From contig NZ_AP023032.1 in NCBI RefSeq assembly GCF_019670105.1, positions 1,854,972 through 1,918,971 on the forward strand: DNA of 64,000 nt. The letters are read 5' to 3'. Both the position numbers and the translations under genes were made by a program. Below the pieces are notes generated by a model. It searched no databases. It saw nothing but the letters and a program-made list of their open reading frames with translations, and was not told the DNA's origin. The stretch's first letter is position 1; each line of letters starts with the position of its first letter. Shown piece after piece: positions 42,723 through 52,387 of this stretch. The DNA is from Agarivorans albus. Its GTDB lineage: Bacteria; Pseudomonadota; Gammaproteobacteria; Enterobacterales; Celerinatantimonadaceae.

Positions 42723-44747
42723 CTATTGGGTCGCAATTTGATTGTTTGCAGGCAAGTATTCTTTGAGCTTGAAAATAGCCAGTTGCCCGAGTTGTTGCTC
42801 AGATTTGGCTTTTAATGATTCGCTCGCTTGTTCATTGTGCTCTGCATCTTTGTGGGCAGAGTGGCCTAGCTCCACAATCTTTTGTACGTTGTTGGCTACT
42901 TGTGAAGCCACTGCCATCTTCTCTTCAGCTGTTGTTGCAATTTGCTGGCTGTAGGCGCGAATTTGTTCCAGCATAACCGCTATATTCTCCAGCTGTTGGT
43001 CACTTTGTTCTGCTTGGCTTAAGCACTCTAGCACCATGGTTTCGCCCTGTTTCATTAAGTCTACGGCTTCGTTTGCACCTTTTTGCAGACCTGCGATAAC
43101 GTTGAAGATCTCTGTGGTCGAATTTTGAGTTCGGCTTGCAAGGTTACGCACTTCATCGGCAACAACAGCAAAACCTCGGCCTTGTTCACCGGCTCTTGCG
43201 GCTTCAATGGCGGCATTTAGCGCAAGTAGGTTCGTTTGCTCTGCAATACCTTGAATCACATCGAGTATTGAGCCTATATCATCAGAGCTCTGCTTAAGCG
43301 TATCTACTTTCTCTGCTGCATTAAGAATGGTTGTTTTTAGCTGTGTAGTTGTTTTACGGGTGGTGTGGGCGGCCTGTCGGCCTTGCTCAGTAAGCGCCGA
43401 CACATCTCCAATATCATCGCGTGAGGTATTGGCTTGTTGGGATACGTCTTGTACTCCTTGTTCCATGGCTTTTACCGCACTGGCTACTATGTCGGTTTGT
43501 GCGCGTTGTTCGGAGATAATTGAGCGAGAGTGTTGGCTTGCATTTAAGCCAGATTCGGCGCTGTTCTCTAGTTGTTTTGCACTGTCTACCATTGAACCGA
43601 TAACTTGGTTAAATTGCTCGGTAAGTGAGTTTAACTGGCGCGCTATTTGGCCAAATTCATCTTGGCGTTCGACGGTTATTTGCTTGCTAAAGTCGCCTTC
43701 AACTAACTGTTTCATTTGCTGTAAAGTACGCTTCAATGGCCCTTTAATACTTGATGTGACACTCCATGCAACCAGTACCGATATGCTTAATGAGGCAAGC
43801 ACTACGGCAATCATGGTGCTAATGGCACTTTGCGATTTTTCACTGGCTTGGTTTTTCGCTTCGGCAATGATTAACGATACCGCGCTACTGGCGAGAGTAA
43901 GTTGATTTAAAGCTTCCGCAGTTTGGGTGTTAATTTGCTTAAAGTTGTCTTGTTGCTGCTGGGTTAAACGTACGAGGCGGTCTATTTCACTGAACAAGCC
44001 TTTAGAGTTTAACGATTGATTAAGTAATACAAAATAGTTAACCACGTTCTCAATATCATCTTCAATATAGAACTCTAACTCGTCACGTTTTTCTATCATA
44101 CTGGCATAGAGTTTCTTTAATTGCTGCATTTGTTGGCTGGTTTGCTCAGGCGTTTTTGCATAAAACGCTTCATCAAGCTGGCGCTCTAACACTACACCAT
44201 CAGCTTGTAGATCAACGGCAATCCAGTGCGCATCGCCGTCTACCGATTCCGCTATCTGTTCTAAATCGTCATTGTATCCACTCCATTGTTGTTTAAAATC
44301 ACGGCGTAGATTTTCAACCGATTTGTTAGCTACTAGCCATTGTTGGTGGCTTACAAACTGCCTGTTGGCTGCGCTAAATGTTGCTTCTGCATTTGCCTCT
44401 ATTGGGTCAAGCAAATTATGTAGATCGGGATATTTTTCAGTAAGTAACAATAGCTGTTGGTAGTTATCTTGGTAACTATTCATATAGCTAGACGCTTGGT
44501 TCTCTAATCGGCTTAGTTGTTCTTGGGACTCAGTATTACTGTGTAAGCCAATTACCCATGCAGTGTTTAGCAGCAGGCCCGATAGGCGATTAGTTAGCTC
44601 TGCAGTAGGGGTGAGGCGGTCAACAGTTTCATTAAGTTGTGCTTCTAGGTTGCGTATGTTGATTTGGCCAATCAGCGCTACTGCAATGAGTAAAACAAAT
44701 AGAATTGCAAAACCGCTTAGTGTTCTCATCACTACTGAAATTTGCAT
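42723..44747 (-). CDS. Methyl-accepting chemotaxis protein with large helical periplasmic domain
   Basis: A 674-residue chemoreceptor. TM1 is at about residues 8-27. The periplasmic region of about 270 residues is almost entirely helical with many Gln/Asn, unlike the Cache domain of the receptor at 2812, and looks like a four-helix or helical-bimodular sensor. TM2 at about 305-325 precedes HAMP and the signalling tip [21 protein letters not shown] and [14 protein letters not shown] 44747 has aaggat seven bases before it. It is probably cotranscribed with the lyase-like lipoprotein, so the ligand may be a sugar or polysaccharide fragment; that is inference from gene order. Confidence 0.93.
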   Translation of the reverse strand: MQISVVMRTLSGFAILFVLLIAVALIGQINIRNLEAQLNETVDRLTPTAELTNRLSGLLLNTAWVIGLHSNTESQEQLSRLENQASSYMNSYQDNYQQLLLLTEKYPDLHNLLDPIEANAEATFSAANRQFVSHQQWLVANKSVENLRRDFKQQWSGYNDDLEQIAESVDGDAHWIAVDLQADGVVLERQLDEAFYAKTPEQTSQQMQQLKKLYASMIEKRDELEFYIEDDIENVVNYFVLLNQSLNSKGLFSEIDRLVRLTQQQQDNFKQINTQTAEALNQLTLASSAVSLIIAEAKNQASEKSQSAISTMIAVVLASLSISVLVAWSVTSSIKGPLKRTLQQMKQLVEGDFSKQITVERQDEFGQIARQLNSLTEQFNQVIGSMVDSAKQLENSAESGLNASQHSRSIISEQRAQTDIVASAVKAMEQGVQDVSQQANTSRDDIGDVSALTEQGRQAAHTTRKTTTQLKTTILNAAEKVDTLKQSSDDIGSILDVIQGIAEQTNLLALNAAIEAARAGEQGRGFAVVADEVRNLASRTQNSTTEIFNVIAGLQKGANEAVDLMKQGETMVLECLSQAEQSDQQLENIAVMLEQIRAYSQQIATTAEEKMAVASQVANNVQKIVELGHSAHKDAEHNEQASESLKAKSEQQLGQLAIFKLKEYLPANNQIATQ

Positions 44748-44978
44748 GTGCCATCCTTAGCGTTTAGTCGATTTTAGTCTGTTTATTGCGCAATGTATTT
44801 TTGTTGTTATGGTATTACAATAATTTTGTACTATGGATGTGATTCGACTAACACTTATGTTAAGAAAGGCAAAAAATTAAGAGAACCAACGCAGAGACTT
44901 TAGGACTTGTGTGCTGAGTAAATAGATGAACTTGGGCCAAAATCGGCAAGCTTAAATAAAGCCTGCCGATAGCTGAGT

Positions 44979-45761
44979 TTATTTGGGTGTGTATTCTAGG
45001 TAATCGTAGTAGGCCCAGTTGTTTTGATAGAAGTACTCTTGCGGAAAGTACATTGCATCTGCAGAGTTATCGCCGTGCCAGTGGTTGATCATTATGCGGG
45101 TTGGATCCACAGGCCATGCGTATTGTGGAACTTCATTTGCGGCAATATAGCCATCCCCATTGTCCTTGTACAGACTACGAATGATGCGAGTATTTCCTGA
45201 AGAATCTATCAAGTACCAATCGATTTTCCAGCTAGACCAATCGAAGCCGATATGGATTAGGTCTTGATGTATGTTTAGACCATATTGGCCTAAATCAATA
45301 TCCAGTTCCCAGCTTTGGTATTGGCCACCTTGGGGTTGGTAGATAAGGTTAGTATGTACAACGTTTCCAAGGCTAGGTAAAAACTCGATGTCTATTTCTT
45401 GCCAAGCTCGACCAGGCACATCGTGCCATGAAGTGTAGGTAAATATAGAGGATACAGTGCCTTTGGCATTTCCTGTTTTGAGGCTAGATTGAACCTTGCC
45501 ATAACTTAGTAAGGATTTGGTTCTAAGCTCGGCACATTGATTTGGCGCTACGTTTAGGGTGATACCATGGGAGCTTGGTGAGATTTTAGACGGAGTAAAT
45601 TTACAACCAAAAGGGCTGCCATTACTGCCATCACGGGCTTGCCAAATACCAGAGTTGTATCCCCAGCTAAAATCATCTTTAAAATAATTAGCGTGGGATG
45701 GCGTTATTGTTGCTGCGGCAATTGCTACTGCAACTATAGAACTAACTTTCATTTTTATCAT
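44979..45761 (-). CDS. Secreted GH16 family glucanase/licheninase-type hydrolase
   Basis: A 260-residue GH16 enzyme. The signal peptide ends near SHA (about residue 24). The catalytic site E-I-D-I-E-F (Glu122 nucleophile, Asp124, Glu126 acid/base) is of the beta-bulge-lacking or short type EIDIE. GYNSGIWQARDGSNGSPFGCKFTPSKI and the C-terminal WHGDN are the sugar-binding parts. The EIDIEF active site and the FGC segment resemble lichenases and ExoK-type depolymerases. It could degrade an environmental beta-glucan or trim this strain's own polysaccharide. Start ATG 45761 has aagga at three bases; MKVSS at 45752 is the alternative. Confidence 0.85.
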   Translation of the reverse strand: MIKMKVSSIVAVAIAAATITPSHANYFKDDFSWGYNSGIWQARDGSNGSPFGCKFTPSKISPSSHGITLNVAPNQCAELRTKSLLSYGKVQSSLKTGNAKGTVSSIFTYTSWHDVPGRAWQEIDIEFLPSLGNVVHTNLIYQPQGGQYQSWELDIDLGQYGLNIHQDLIHIGFDWSSWKIDWYLIDSSGNTRIIRSLYKDNGDGYIAANEVPQYAWPVDPTRIMINHWHGDNSADAMYFPQEYFYQNNWAYYDYLEYTPK

Positions 45762-45818
45762 ATTCCTTATGTGGAGTTTATTGTTTTTATTAACAATTTT
45801 GCTTCTGTCTAAGTGGCG

Positions 45819-46088
45819 TCAAAATGTATAAGCATCTCGATTTAACAGCACTTGGGACTTGGGTTCGCAATACCTAAACTGAGTTGGAAAACTCAAGTTG
45901 ATTGATGAAGCATTTATCTGGGTATGGCTTGTAAATGGTGGGCGGATAAGCCTTATTGCCGTTAACACTAGAGCGCTAAACTGATGAAGTGTTAGCGTGT
46001 TAAAAAGCCAAATAGCTAACTTAGTGGGCAAACAGGTGATAATAGAAACTACCCACTTAATAGGGTTAAATTCTGTAAATAAGCTCAT
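45819..46088 (-). CDS. Hypothetical small membrane-like protein, uncertain
   Basis: An open frame of 89 codons from ATG 46088, with aagga 11 bases upstream. It has one hydrophobic helix (WVVSIITCLPTKLAIWLFNTL) followed by a basic, low-complexity tail. Nothing in the composition or the neighbours distinguishes a real gene from a chance frame. I list it because it has a ribosome site; it could be a pseudogene or spurious. Confidence 0.25.
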   Translation of the reverse strand: MSLFTEFNPIKWVVSIITCLPTKLAIWLFNTLTLHQFSALVLTAIRLIRPPFTSHTQINASSINLSFPTQFRYCEPKSQVLLNRDAYTF

Positions 46089-46109
46089 TAGCTGTCCTTG
46101 GCTATTCAT

Positions 46110-46575
46110 AAATCCTTAACAATTGATTAATACTTTTATCTTGAACGCTTGGTAATACAATTGTTGTTTTATTAGGCTGTGACAGTTTTAACGATTAAGT
46201 CCGCTTGTCTGAAATACCATCAAAAAATTTAGTTTTTACTGAGCATTAAAGATGCAGCGATGCAGACAAAGGCGTGAAGAGTTGGCTTAAACAGCAGTTT
46301 GGTAGCAAAACCTGAGTAGAACTAATTAGTGAGTTAGTTGGGGTTATTAGCCAATGTGTGGATTAATGTTCTTAGGCCTTATGATTTATTAGATTTACTT
46401 GCTATTTATTTCGCAAATTGATGTGAATCAATTTCATCATCAAGTGGTCAGAGTAGTCTAAAGCTTCAGCTATAACTCAAATTTCGTTTAGCTTTATAAT
46501 TCTAATAATAGTGATTTGTAGTTTGTGTAACTAAACCTTGTCGTTTCTGTTTTGCAGTTAGTTAAGGCTTATTAT
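46110..46575. other. Long leader region upstream of the diguanylate cyclase
   Basis: About 465 AT-rich bases without a convincing gene. A perfect FNR-type dyad is at 46418-46431 (listed separately), flanked by one extra A/T pair on each side (AAATTGAT/ATCAATTT). Confidence 0.45.
46418..46431. promoter_or_regulatory. Perfect FNR/EtrA-type binding site
   Basis: TTGAT-GTGA-ATCAA is identical to the TTGAT-N4-ATCAA consensus of FNR-family regulators. It is 145 bp before the ATG of the diguanylate cyclase gene at 46576 and would centre at -41 for a start near 46466. Confidence 0.6.
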
Positions 46576-47505
46576 ATGCATTTATCGACTCCACAGCTGT
46601 TGGAGATTGTTGCAGCATTTCCCGATTCCACATTGGTATTTACCGAAGATGGTTATTGTATTGCTCATTTGGGTGATCAAGAGGCTCATGAGTTCTCAAG
46701 CAGCCGGTTATTAACCGGTCGCTTTGTATCTGATGTATTTAGCGAAGAAAAAGCTAAATGGTTCTTACAACAAATACGCAATAGTATTTTTGAGCAGCGC
46801 TTGCGTGTTTCGGAGTACGCCATTTCACCGGACGATATTCGTTTACCTAACTGTGAAAGCGCCAAATTAGAAAGAGAGCATTGGTTTGAAGCTCGCATTC
46901 TGCCCTTAAACTCTTTTATAGATGGTCAGCGAGCAGTGGTTTGGGCGGCGCGCAATATTAATGAGCGCTACAAGCTAGAGCAACAACTGCGTAGACTTAG
47001 TGAAACCGATGAGTTAACCGGTGCGTTTAACCGCCGTCGTTTCTTTGAAAGTTTAGCGAATCATTACCAAACCTTTCACCGTCACTTTCTTGATTGCAGC
47101 TTAATCATGTTAGACATTGATAACTTTAAGAGAATCAACGATCAATATGGTCACCCTTGTGGTGACAGAGTGCTTAAGCAAGTGTATCAGCAGATTTGTA
47201 CCCAACTCCGTGAGGTGGATATTTGCGCGCGAATGGGCGGTGAAGAGTTTGCCATTTTACTTCCCAATACTAAAACATCAGAAGCTCTACGCAGCGCCGA
47301 GCGGATAAGAATAGCAATTGAAGAATACACCTTCACCACACTAAATCATCAGGTTGATGTTACGGTTAGTTTAGGGGTGAGTAGCATAGAAGTGACCGAC
47401 AGCAATTGCGATAGTGTATTGCAGCGCGCCGACGATGCTTTATATCACGCCAAGAAAACTGGACGAAATCAAGCTGTTCAGTTCCTAGAAGAATTTAGTA
47501 TTTAA
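46576..47505 (+). CDS. PAS-GGDEF diguanylate cyclase
   Basis: A 309-residue soluble cyclase that makes c-di-GMP from two GTP. An N-terminal PAS domain (about residues 8-125, FPDSTLVFTEDG, ending NINERYKLEQQL) is linked by a short coil to the GGDEF domain. Active site is GGEEF and the inhibitory I-site RxxD is present (REVD-ICARM-GGEEF), so it should be active and product-inhibited. ATG 46576 with taaggct upstream is preferred over TTG 46552. The perfect FNR-like site upstream suggests oxygen-dependent expression. Confidence 0.92.
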   Translation: MHLSTPQLLEIVAAFPDSTLVFTEDGYCIAHLGDQEAHEFSSSRLLTGRFVSDVFSEEKAKWFLQQIRNSIFEQRLRVSEYAISPDDIRLPNCESAKLEREHWFEARILPLNSFIDGQRAVVWAARNINERYKLEQQLRRLSETDELTGAFNRRRFFESLANHYQTFHRHFLDCSLIMLDIDNFKRINDQYGHPCGDRVLKQVYQQICTQLREVDICARMGGEEFAILLPNTKTSEALRSAERIRIAIEEYTFTTLNHQVDVTVSLGVSSIEVTDSNCDSVLQRADDALYHAKKTGRNQAVQFLEEFSI

Positions 47506-47709
47506 ACTATAAATCAGATATTTAGTTAATCCTAAGACGAATACCTAAGATCAGTTTGTAGTTTACCTCGCCTGTTTTCTATGAGATAAATGTCACTAAT
47601 TTTTGCTGAAGAATTGCTCAGAGTTTTATTCTGTTCTCACGCCCAATTTCGTGTCGAGCTTTTTGTTTCAGTTATCAAGGATAGATTAAAAGCCCAAGGA
47701 GTGGTGTAG

Positions 47710-49761
47710 TTGAAGTATTCAGCTGGTGTTTTGTGGTCGCTATGTATGGCTAATTACAGCTTTGCAGCAGCTGAACCCTTGCCTAATTTGGATTTAGAAT
47801 CGTTAATGGCTACAGATGTGCAAGCAACATCTGCGATGAAACGTGCTCAATCAGCGTTTACCACCGCGGCATCATTATATGTACTAAGCAAGGAAGACAT
47901 TCGCGCATCGGGTGCGGTATCGGTGGCAGAAACATTAAAGTTGGTACCGGGTTTAGAAGTGCGGCAGCTAGACAGTAATCAGTGGGCTATTACTGCGCGT
48001 GGTGTTGCTGGCCGTTATACCAGTAAATTATTGGTAATGGTGGATGGGCAAAGCGTTTATAACCCATCTTTTGCTGGGGTTTATTGGGAAACCTTAGATG
48101 TACCTCTCTATGACATTGAGCGTATTGAAGTTATTCGAGGTCAAGGTGGCTTGTTGTGGGGCAGCAATGCTACCAATGGGGTGATTAATATTATCACCAA
48201 AAATAGTTTAGACACGCGCGAAACCTTGGTGCAAGTAAGCAGTGGTGACCAACTAAATTATGATGTAGGGCTGCGCCACGGTGGAAATATTGGCTCCACC
48301 GGTAGCTACCGCATCTATGGTAGCGTGCGAGACTCTGACGCGGCCAAAACGGGTAAGTCGCTACCCGCTAATGATGAAGCCAAACAACAAAGCATTGGTG
48401 CACGTTTTGATTTTGCGCCTAATGATGATTTGTCTATTCTTACCCAGCTCAGTTATACCCATACAGATATGGGGCAAAATCTTAAAGCTCTATCTTTAGC
48501 CACAAACCAAAACACCCTATATGCCGAGCGCTTTGAGCGTGATGACGGGCGTATTATGGCGCGGGCAGAGCACCGACTATCTGGCTCTTCTAACCAAATG
48601 TTGCAAGCTTCGTGGGCTGTTCAAAATGGTAAACAGCTATATTTAGAAGAACGATTTCAAACATTGGATATTGATTATCAAATGAATAGCTTGTGGGGGG
48701 CTACCCAACTTGATTGGGGTTTAAACTACCGTAATAGCTATTTACCTTTTGAAGAAAACTACATTATTAGTAGTGACGAAGATATCGACCGTTTAGAGCA
48801 ATATGGCGCTTTTTTACAGCTGCAATTTACGCTTATTCCTGAGCAGTTAAATTTAAGTTTTGGTAACAAGTCTGAACACAACAGTTTTACCGGTTGGGAG
48901 CATCAGCCGGTCGCACGTATAACTTGGCAGCCCAATAACGAGCATGTACTTTGGAGTGCCATATCGCAAGGCGTGCGGATCCCATCGTTGGCAGAGTTTG
49001 ATTACGATTCTGCTATTAATGGCACGCGTGTTGGCGAGTATTTTCAAACCGGTATCGACGCCATTGATAGTTACCACGTGCGCACGGTATTAAACGGCAA
49101 TCAACAAGTTGAGCCAGAAAAGTCCCTTTCTTACGAACTGGGTTACCGTTTTAGCAAACAAGATTGGTCATTCGACCTAGCCTTATTTCATACGCAATCC
49201 AAAGATGTTTTTGCCGTGCAGCCTAATCCAGACAGTGCCAACTTGGATCAAATTGCAGCTTTGTTAGCACAGGGTAAAATCATCGAGGCGCAGCAAGCTT
49301 TACAAAGCACAGTGCTTGAATTTGACGTTGCATCTAATGCTGATTTAAACGTTAAAGGTGGTGAAGCGCTAGTTGCTTGGCGACCAAGTGCGAGTTTTCG
49401 CGCCGAACTAGGATACAGCCAAATGGCTTATCGCTATCGCTTACAAGAAAATACTCAGCCTGCTATAGGATATGACTCTGACAGCAAACAGATTTTTGCC
49501 AAGACTGGCTGGCAACCTTTTAAGAAGCATTCCTTTTTTGCATTGTTCCGCTCCATTAACAGCGATGCTTATTCAGTAGATGATTATGATGCGCTAGATC
49601 TAAGTTGGGCTTGGCAGCTAATGCCTCATAGTTCGCTGTCATTAACAGGCAAAAATTTATTAGCTGGTAGTCACCTAGAATACAACAACACCTCTGAAAC
49701 CTTTACCGTTCCAAACTATATCGAGCAAAGTGTCGTGCTACGATTTATGGCGGAGTTTTAG
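47710..49761 (+). CDS. TonB-dependent outer-membrane receptor
   Basis: A 683-residue 22-strand beta-barrel receptor with a plug domain at about residues 35-165. The plug has LVMVDGQSVYNP and ERIEVIRGQGGLLWGSNATNGVINIITK, and the final strand ends in aromatic Phe (VVLRFMAEF). No classical TonB-box was identified. The start is TTG 47710, with aggag at eight bases. It is followed by a YfiR gene and a GGDEF-EAL gene, a gene trio seen in marine bacteria in which the receptor and YfiR are thought to influence the membrane signalling enzyme. The ligand is unknown. Confidence 0.9.
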   Translation: MKYSAGVLWSLCMANYSFAAAEPLPNLDLESLMATDVQATSAMKRAQSAFTTAASLYVLSKEDIRASGAVSVAETLKLVPGLEVRQLDSNQWAITARGVAGRYTSKLLVMVDGQSVYNPSFAGVYWETLDVPLYDIERIEVIRGQGGLLWGSNATNGVINIITKNSLDTRETLVQVSSGDQLNYDVGLRHGGNIGSTGSYRIYGSVRDSDAAKTGKSLPANDEAKQQSIGARFDFAPNDDLSILTQLSYTHTDMGQNLKALSLATNQNTLYAERFERDDGRIMARAEHRLSGSSNQMLQASWAVQNGKQLYLEERFQTLDIDYQMNSLWGATQLDWGLNYRNSYLPFEENYIISSDEDIDRLEQYGAFLQLQFTLIPEQLNLSFGNKSEHNSFTGWEHQPVARITWQPNNEHVLWSAISQGVRIPSLAEFDYDSAINGTRVGEYFQTGIDAIDSYHVRTVLNGNQQVEPEKSLSYELGYRFSKQDWSFDLALFHTQSKDVFAVQPNPDSANLDQIAALLAQGKIIEAQQALQSTVLEFDVASNADLNVKGGEALVAWRPSASFRAELGYSQMAYRYRLQENTQPAIGYDSDSKQIFAKTGWQPFKKHSFFALFRSINSDAYSVDDYDALDLSWAWQLMPHSSLSLTGKNLLAGSHLEYNNTSETFTVPNYIEQSVVLRFMAEF

Positions 49762-49764
49762 CCA

Positions 49765-50301
49765 GTGTTGGCAATAGGGCGCTTTGTTAAGCTAGTCATT
49801 ACCTTGGCTATATTGGGCCTTGCTAGTGAAGTAAGTGCTGCTGATAAAGAAGCAGCCTTAAAGGCTGGATTTATGTTTAATTTTGCGCGTTATAGTGAAT
49901 GGCAAGGTTTAGCTAAACCATTGGGTTATTTTAAGCTGTGTAGCCCAGACATTGAGTTTGTCGATACCGCTAGTTGGGTGCTCCATAAGCAGCGCATTCA
50001 TGAATTAGAAATACGGGTGAGCCTAGTTGAGTTGGATTCGTTATCGATAAATCAATGTAACTTACTGTTTGTCCCCGCTGCCTATAGAAAAACCTGGCTA
50101 ACTGTAGACAGAGCTTTATTGCCTCACACCATGTTGGTTGGGGAAACTCCTGATTTTATTCATCAAGGAGGGCACATTCGCTTCTTCTTATTAGCTGGAA
50201 AAATCCGTTTCGAAGTCGCCCCCGAAGAACTTAAAAAGGCCGATATAACCATGAGCTCAAAGGTATTGAGATTGAGTCGCGTTGTTAAGGAGGAGCAGTA
50301 G
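49765..50301 (+). CDS. yfiR: YfiR-family periplasmic regulator
   Basis: A 178-residue periplasmic protein of the YfiR/DUF4154 family. The signal peptide ends at SEVSA. The family signature is ALKAGFMFNFARYSEWQ at the mature N-terminus, with GHIRFFLLAGKIRFEV near the end. In Pseudomonas, YfiR binds and inhibits the periplasmic domain of the diguanylate cyclase YfiN. It has a GTG start three bases after the receptor stop and is followed two bases later by the GGDEF-EAL gene, so the same role is likely here. Confidence 0.92.
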   Translation: MLAIGRFVKLVITLAILGLASEVSAADKEAALKAGFMFNFARYSEWQGLAKPLGYFKLCSPDIEFVDTASWVLHKQRIHELEIRVSLVELDSLSINQCNLLFVPAAYRKTWLTVDRALLPHTMLVGETPDFIHQGGHIRFFLLAGKIRFEVAPEELKKADITMSSKVLRLSRVVKEEQ

Positions 50302-50303
50302 AG

Positions 50304-52349
50304 ATGTCTTTTCTTAGCATAAATACCATGAGTAAAAAGCTGCTAGTCATTTTGATGAGTATGGCGATTTTTTCTGCCGCCATGGTAACGGTGGTGTTAA
50401 GTGCTTACGAGTTTGTGAGTGCCAAGCGAGAGCAGACCCAAAGCTTACAAAACATAGCCGATACCTTGTCGCCTAACATCACAGCCGCTTTGTTGTTTGA
50501 TGACAGAGATGCCATGCAGGAGATGATTTCATCATTGTTATTACGTGAAGGCGTAATCAGAGCAGCCATTACCGATACCGAGCAGCAAAATTTAGCGGTG
50601 GTAGAAAGTGATAACTACCAAGAAGAGTTAGCAGAAGAAGCCGACGAACTGATAGAGGTAAGCAGTTTACTTATTCTTGATGAGCAAGTTTATGGTGCGC
50701 TTACGGTATTGGCTAATGACAGTTACATAGACCAACGAATTGGATTTTATGGTCAGTTTTTGGCCGTGCTGTTGGTGATTACGTTTGGCTTAAGTTTGTC
50801 TTTTTCACTGTTTCTAAAACGTGGTTTTTTGCGTCCCTTATTACACTTGTCGGATGTTGCCGAGCGCGTAACGGCATCCAATGATTATAGTTTGCGCGCT
50901 CAGCAATCTAGCGACGATGAAGTAGCCAACCTTACCGAGTGCTTTAACGGCATGTTAGAGACGATTGAACTGCGTGAGCGTATGTTGGAGAAGCAAGTAA
51001 GGCTGCGAACCCAAGAGCTTGAGGGAGCAAATCAGCAGCTATTGCAATATGCCTACACCGACGGTCTTACCGGTTTGCCTAACCGCCACTTTTTCTACGA
51101 AAAACTCCATACATTAGTTAAAGAGAAAATTGAATTTGCGCTGATCTTTATTGATTTAGACGGCTTTAAAGAGATTAACGATACCTTGGGTCATGATTAT
51201 GGTGACGTATTGTTAAGTCAAGCTGGGCAGCGGATCCTACGCTGTGTGCGCGAGCAAGATACCGTGGCTCGCCTTGGTGGTGATGAGTTTACCATTGTGA
51301 TTGAAGGGGTAAACGAACAAGCGCGAGTTGCCAATATTGCAGAAACCGTATTACAAGGTTTGGCGAAACGTTTCACAATTAAACAAGAAGCCGCTCATGT
51401 TAGTGGCAGTATAGGTATCGCTTTTTCCCCACTAGACGGTGATAGCGTGGAAGCCGTGGTAAAACATGCTGACCAAGCGATGTATGTATCTAAAAGCCGG
51501 GGTCGAAACTGCTATCAGTTCTTTTCCTCAGACATGCAGGTGGAAGCTCAGCAGAAACGGCGTTTGTTAGAAGAGCTGCGTACCGCTTTAGAAGAAGAAC
51601 AGTTCGAACTCTATTATCAGCCCATAACTTCACTCAAGTTCGAGACAGAAGAAGGCGGGGTGAAAAAGGCAGAAGCACTATTGCGCTGGAACCATCCACA
51701 GCGCGGGGTGGTGGGGCCAGAAGAATTTATTCATGTTGCGGAAGAAGCAGGGCTAATTCGCGAGCTTAGCCAATGGGTAATGCAGCAAACTGTTGCCACC
51801 GTGTCACAATGGTATAAGCAGGGGCTGGATGATATTCAAATTAGCGTAAATACCTCGCCTTCGCAGTTTAATGATGGTGGTAAGTGGATAGATGATTGGA
51901 TCCATGCCATTGCGCTACACGAATTACCGGCTCACAGCATTATGATTGAGATTACCGAAAATGTTTTGATGACCACTGATGACTCCATTAAAGATCAGCT
52001 CTCTCGTCTGCAACAACGCGGGTTTGATGTGGCAATTGATGACTTTGGCGTTGGTTATTCTTCTTTGTCTTATTTACAGCAATTAGATATCGATTTGTTA
52101 AAAATAGATCGCTCGTTTATTCAACACTTAACCACTGACAACGACAGCGTAGCGTTAGTTAAAGCCATTGTGACTATGGCTCATCATTTGGGGCTAAAAG
52201 TAGTTGCAGAAGGGGTGGAAACTGAACAACAGCGTCAGCATGTGTTAAACGTAGCCTGTGATTATTTGCAGGGATATATCTTTGCGAAGCCGGTACCTAA
52301 AGATGAGTTTTATCATCGCTATTTGTTAGGTAATGCGGAAATAACGTAA
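50304..52349 (+). CDS. YfiN-like membrane protein with GGDEF and EAL domains
   Basis: A 681-residue bifunctional c-di-GMP enzyme. TM1 is at about residues 12-32; a CHASE8-type periplasmic domain (NITAALLFDDRDAMQEMI) is at about 40-150; TM2 is at about 155-175, followed by HAMP. GGDEF carries RLGGDEF and the I-site REQD. EAL carries EALLRW, DDFGVGYSSL, K of LLKIDRSF and E of VVAEGVET, so both domains keep their catalytic residues. Pseudomonas YfiN has no EAL domain; this enlarged form is common in marine species. Operon with yfiR; the convergent gsk gene is separated by a terminator. Confidence 0.92.
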   Translation: MSFLSINTMSKKLLVILMSMAIFSAAMVTVVLSAYEFVSAKREQTQSLQNIADTLSPNITAALLFDDRDAMQEMISSLLLREGVIRAAITDTEQQNLAVVESDNYQEELAEEADELIEVSSLLILDEQVYGALTVLANDSYIDQRIGFYGQFLAVLLVITFGLSLSFSLFLKRGFLRPLLHLSDVAERVTASNDYSLRAQQSSDDEVANLTECFNGMLETIELRERMLEKQVRLRTQELEGANQQLLQYAYTDGLTGLPNRHFFYEKLHTLVKEKIEFALIFIDLDGFKEINDTLGHDYGDVLLSQAGQRILRCVREQDTVARLGGDEFTIVIEGVNEQARVANIAETVLQGLAKRFTIKQEAAHVSGSIGIAFSPLDGDSVEAVVKHADQAMYVSKSRGRNCYQFFSSDMQVEAQQKRRLLEELRTALEEEQFELYYQPITSLKFETEEGGVKKAEALLRWNHPQRGVVGPEEFIHVAEEAGLIRELSQWVMQQTVATVSQWYKQGLDDIQISVNTSPSQFNDGGKWIDDWIHAIALHELPAHSIMIEITENVLMTTDDSIKDQLSRLQQRGFDVAIDDFGVGYSSLSYLQQLDIDLLKIDRSFIQHLTTDNDSVALVKAIVTMAHHLGLKVVAEGVETEQQRQHVLNVACDYLQGYIFAKPVPKDEFYHRYLLGNAEIT

Positions 52350-52353
52350 ACGT

Positions 52354-52375
52354 CGAGGCCTATTAGTAGGCCTCG
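52354..52375. terminator. Bidirectional terminator between GGDEF-EAL and gsk genes
   Basis: CGAGGCCTA-TTAG-TAGGCCTCG, a 9-bp perfect stem starting five bases after the GGDEF-EAL stop. Confidence 0.8.
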
Positions 52376-52387
52376 TTCAGTTTAGAT

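Noticed and set aside
42934-42946. TTGCA-ATT-TGCTG as another activator site
   Set aside because: It lies inside the chemoreceptor gene, matches only 8 of 10 positions and is not near a sigma54 promoter.
45819-46109. A membrane protein of 96 residues starting at 46109
   Set aside because: The longer start lacks a ribosome site; even the 89-codon form is weakly supported, so it is listed only as a low-confidence entry.
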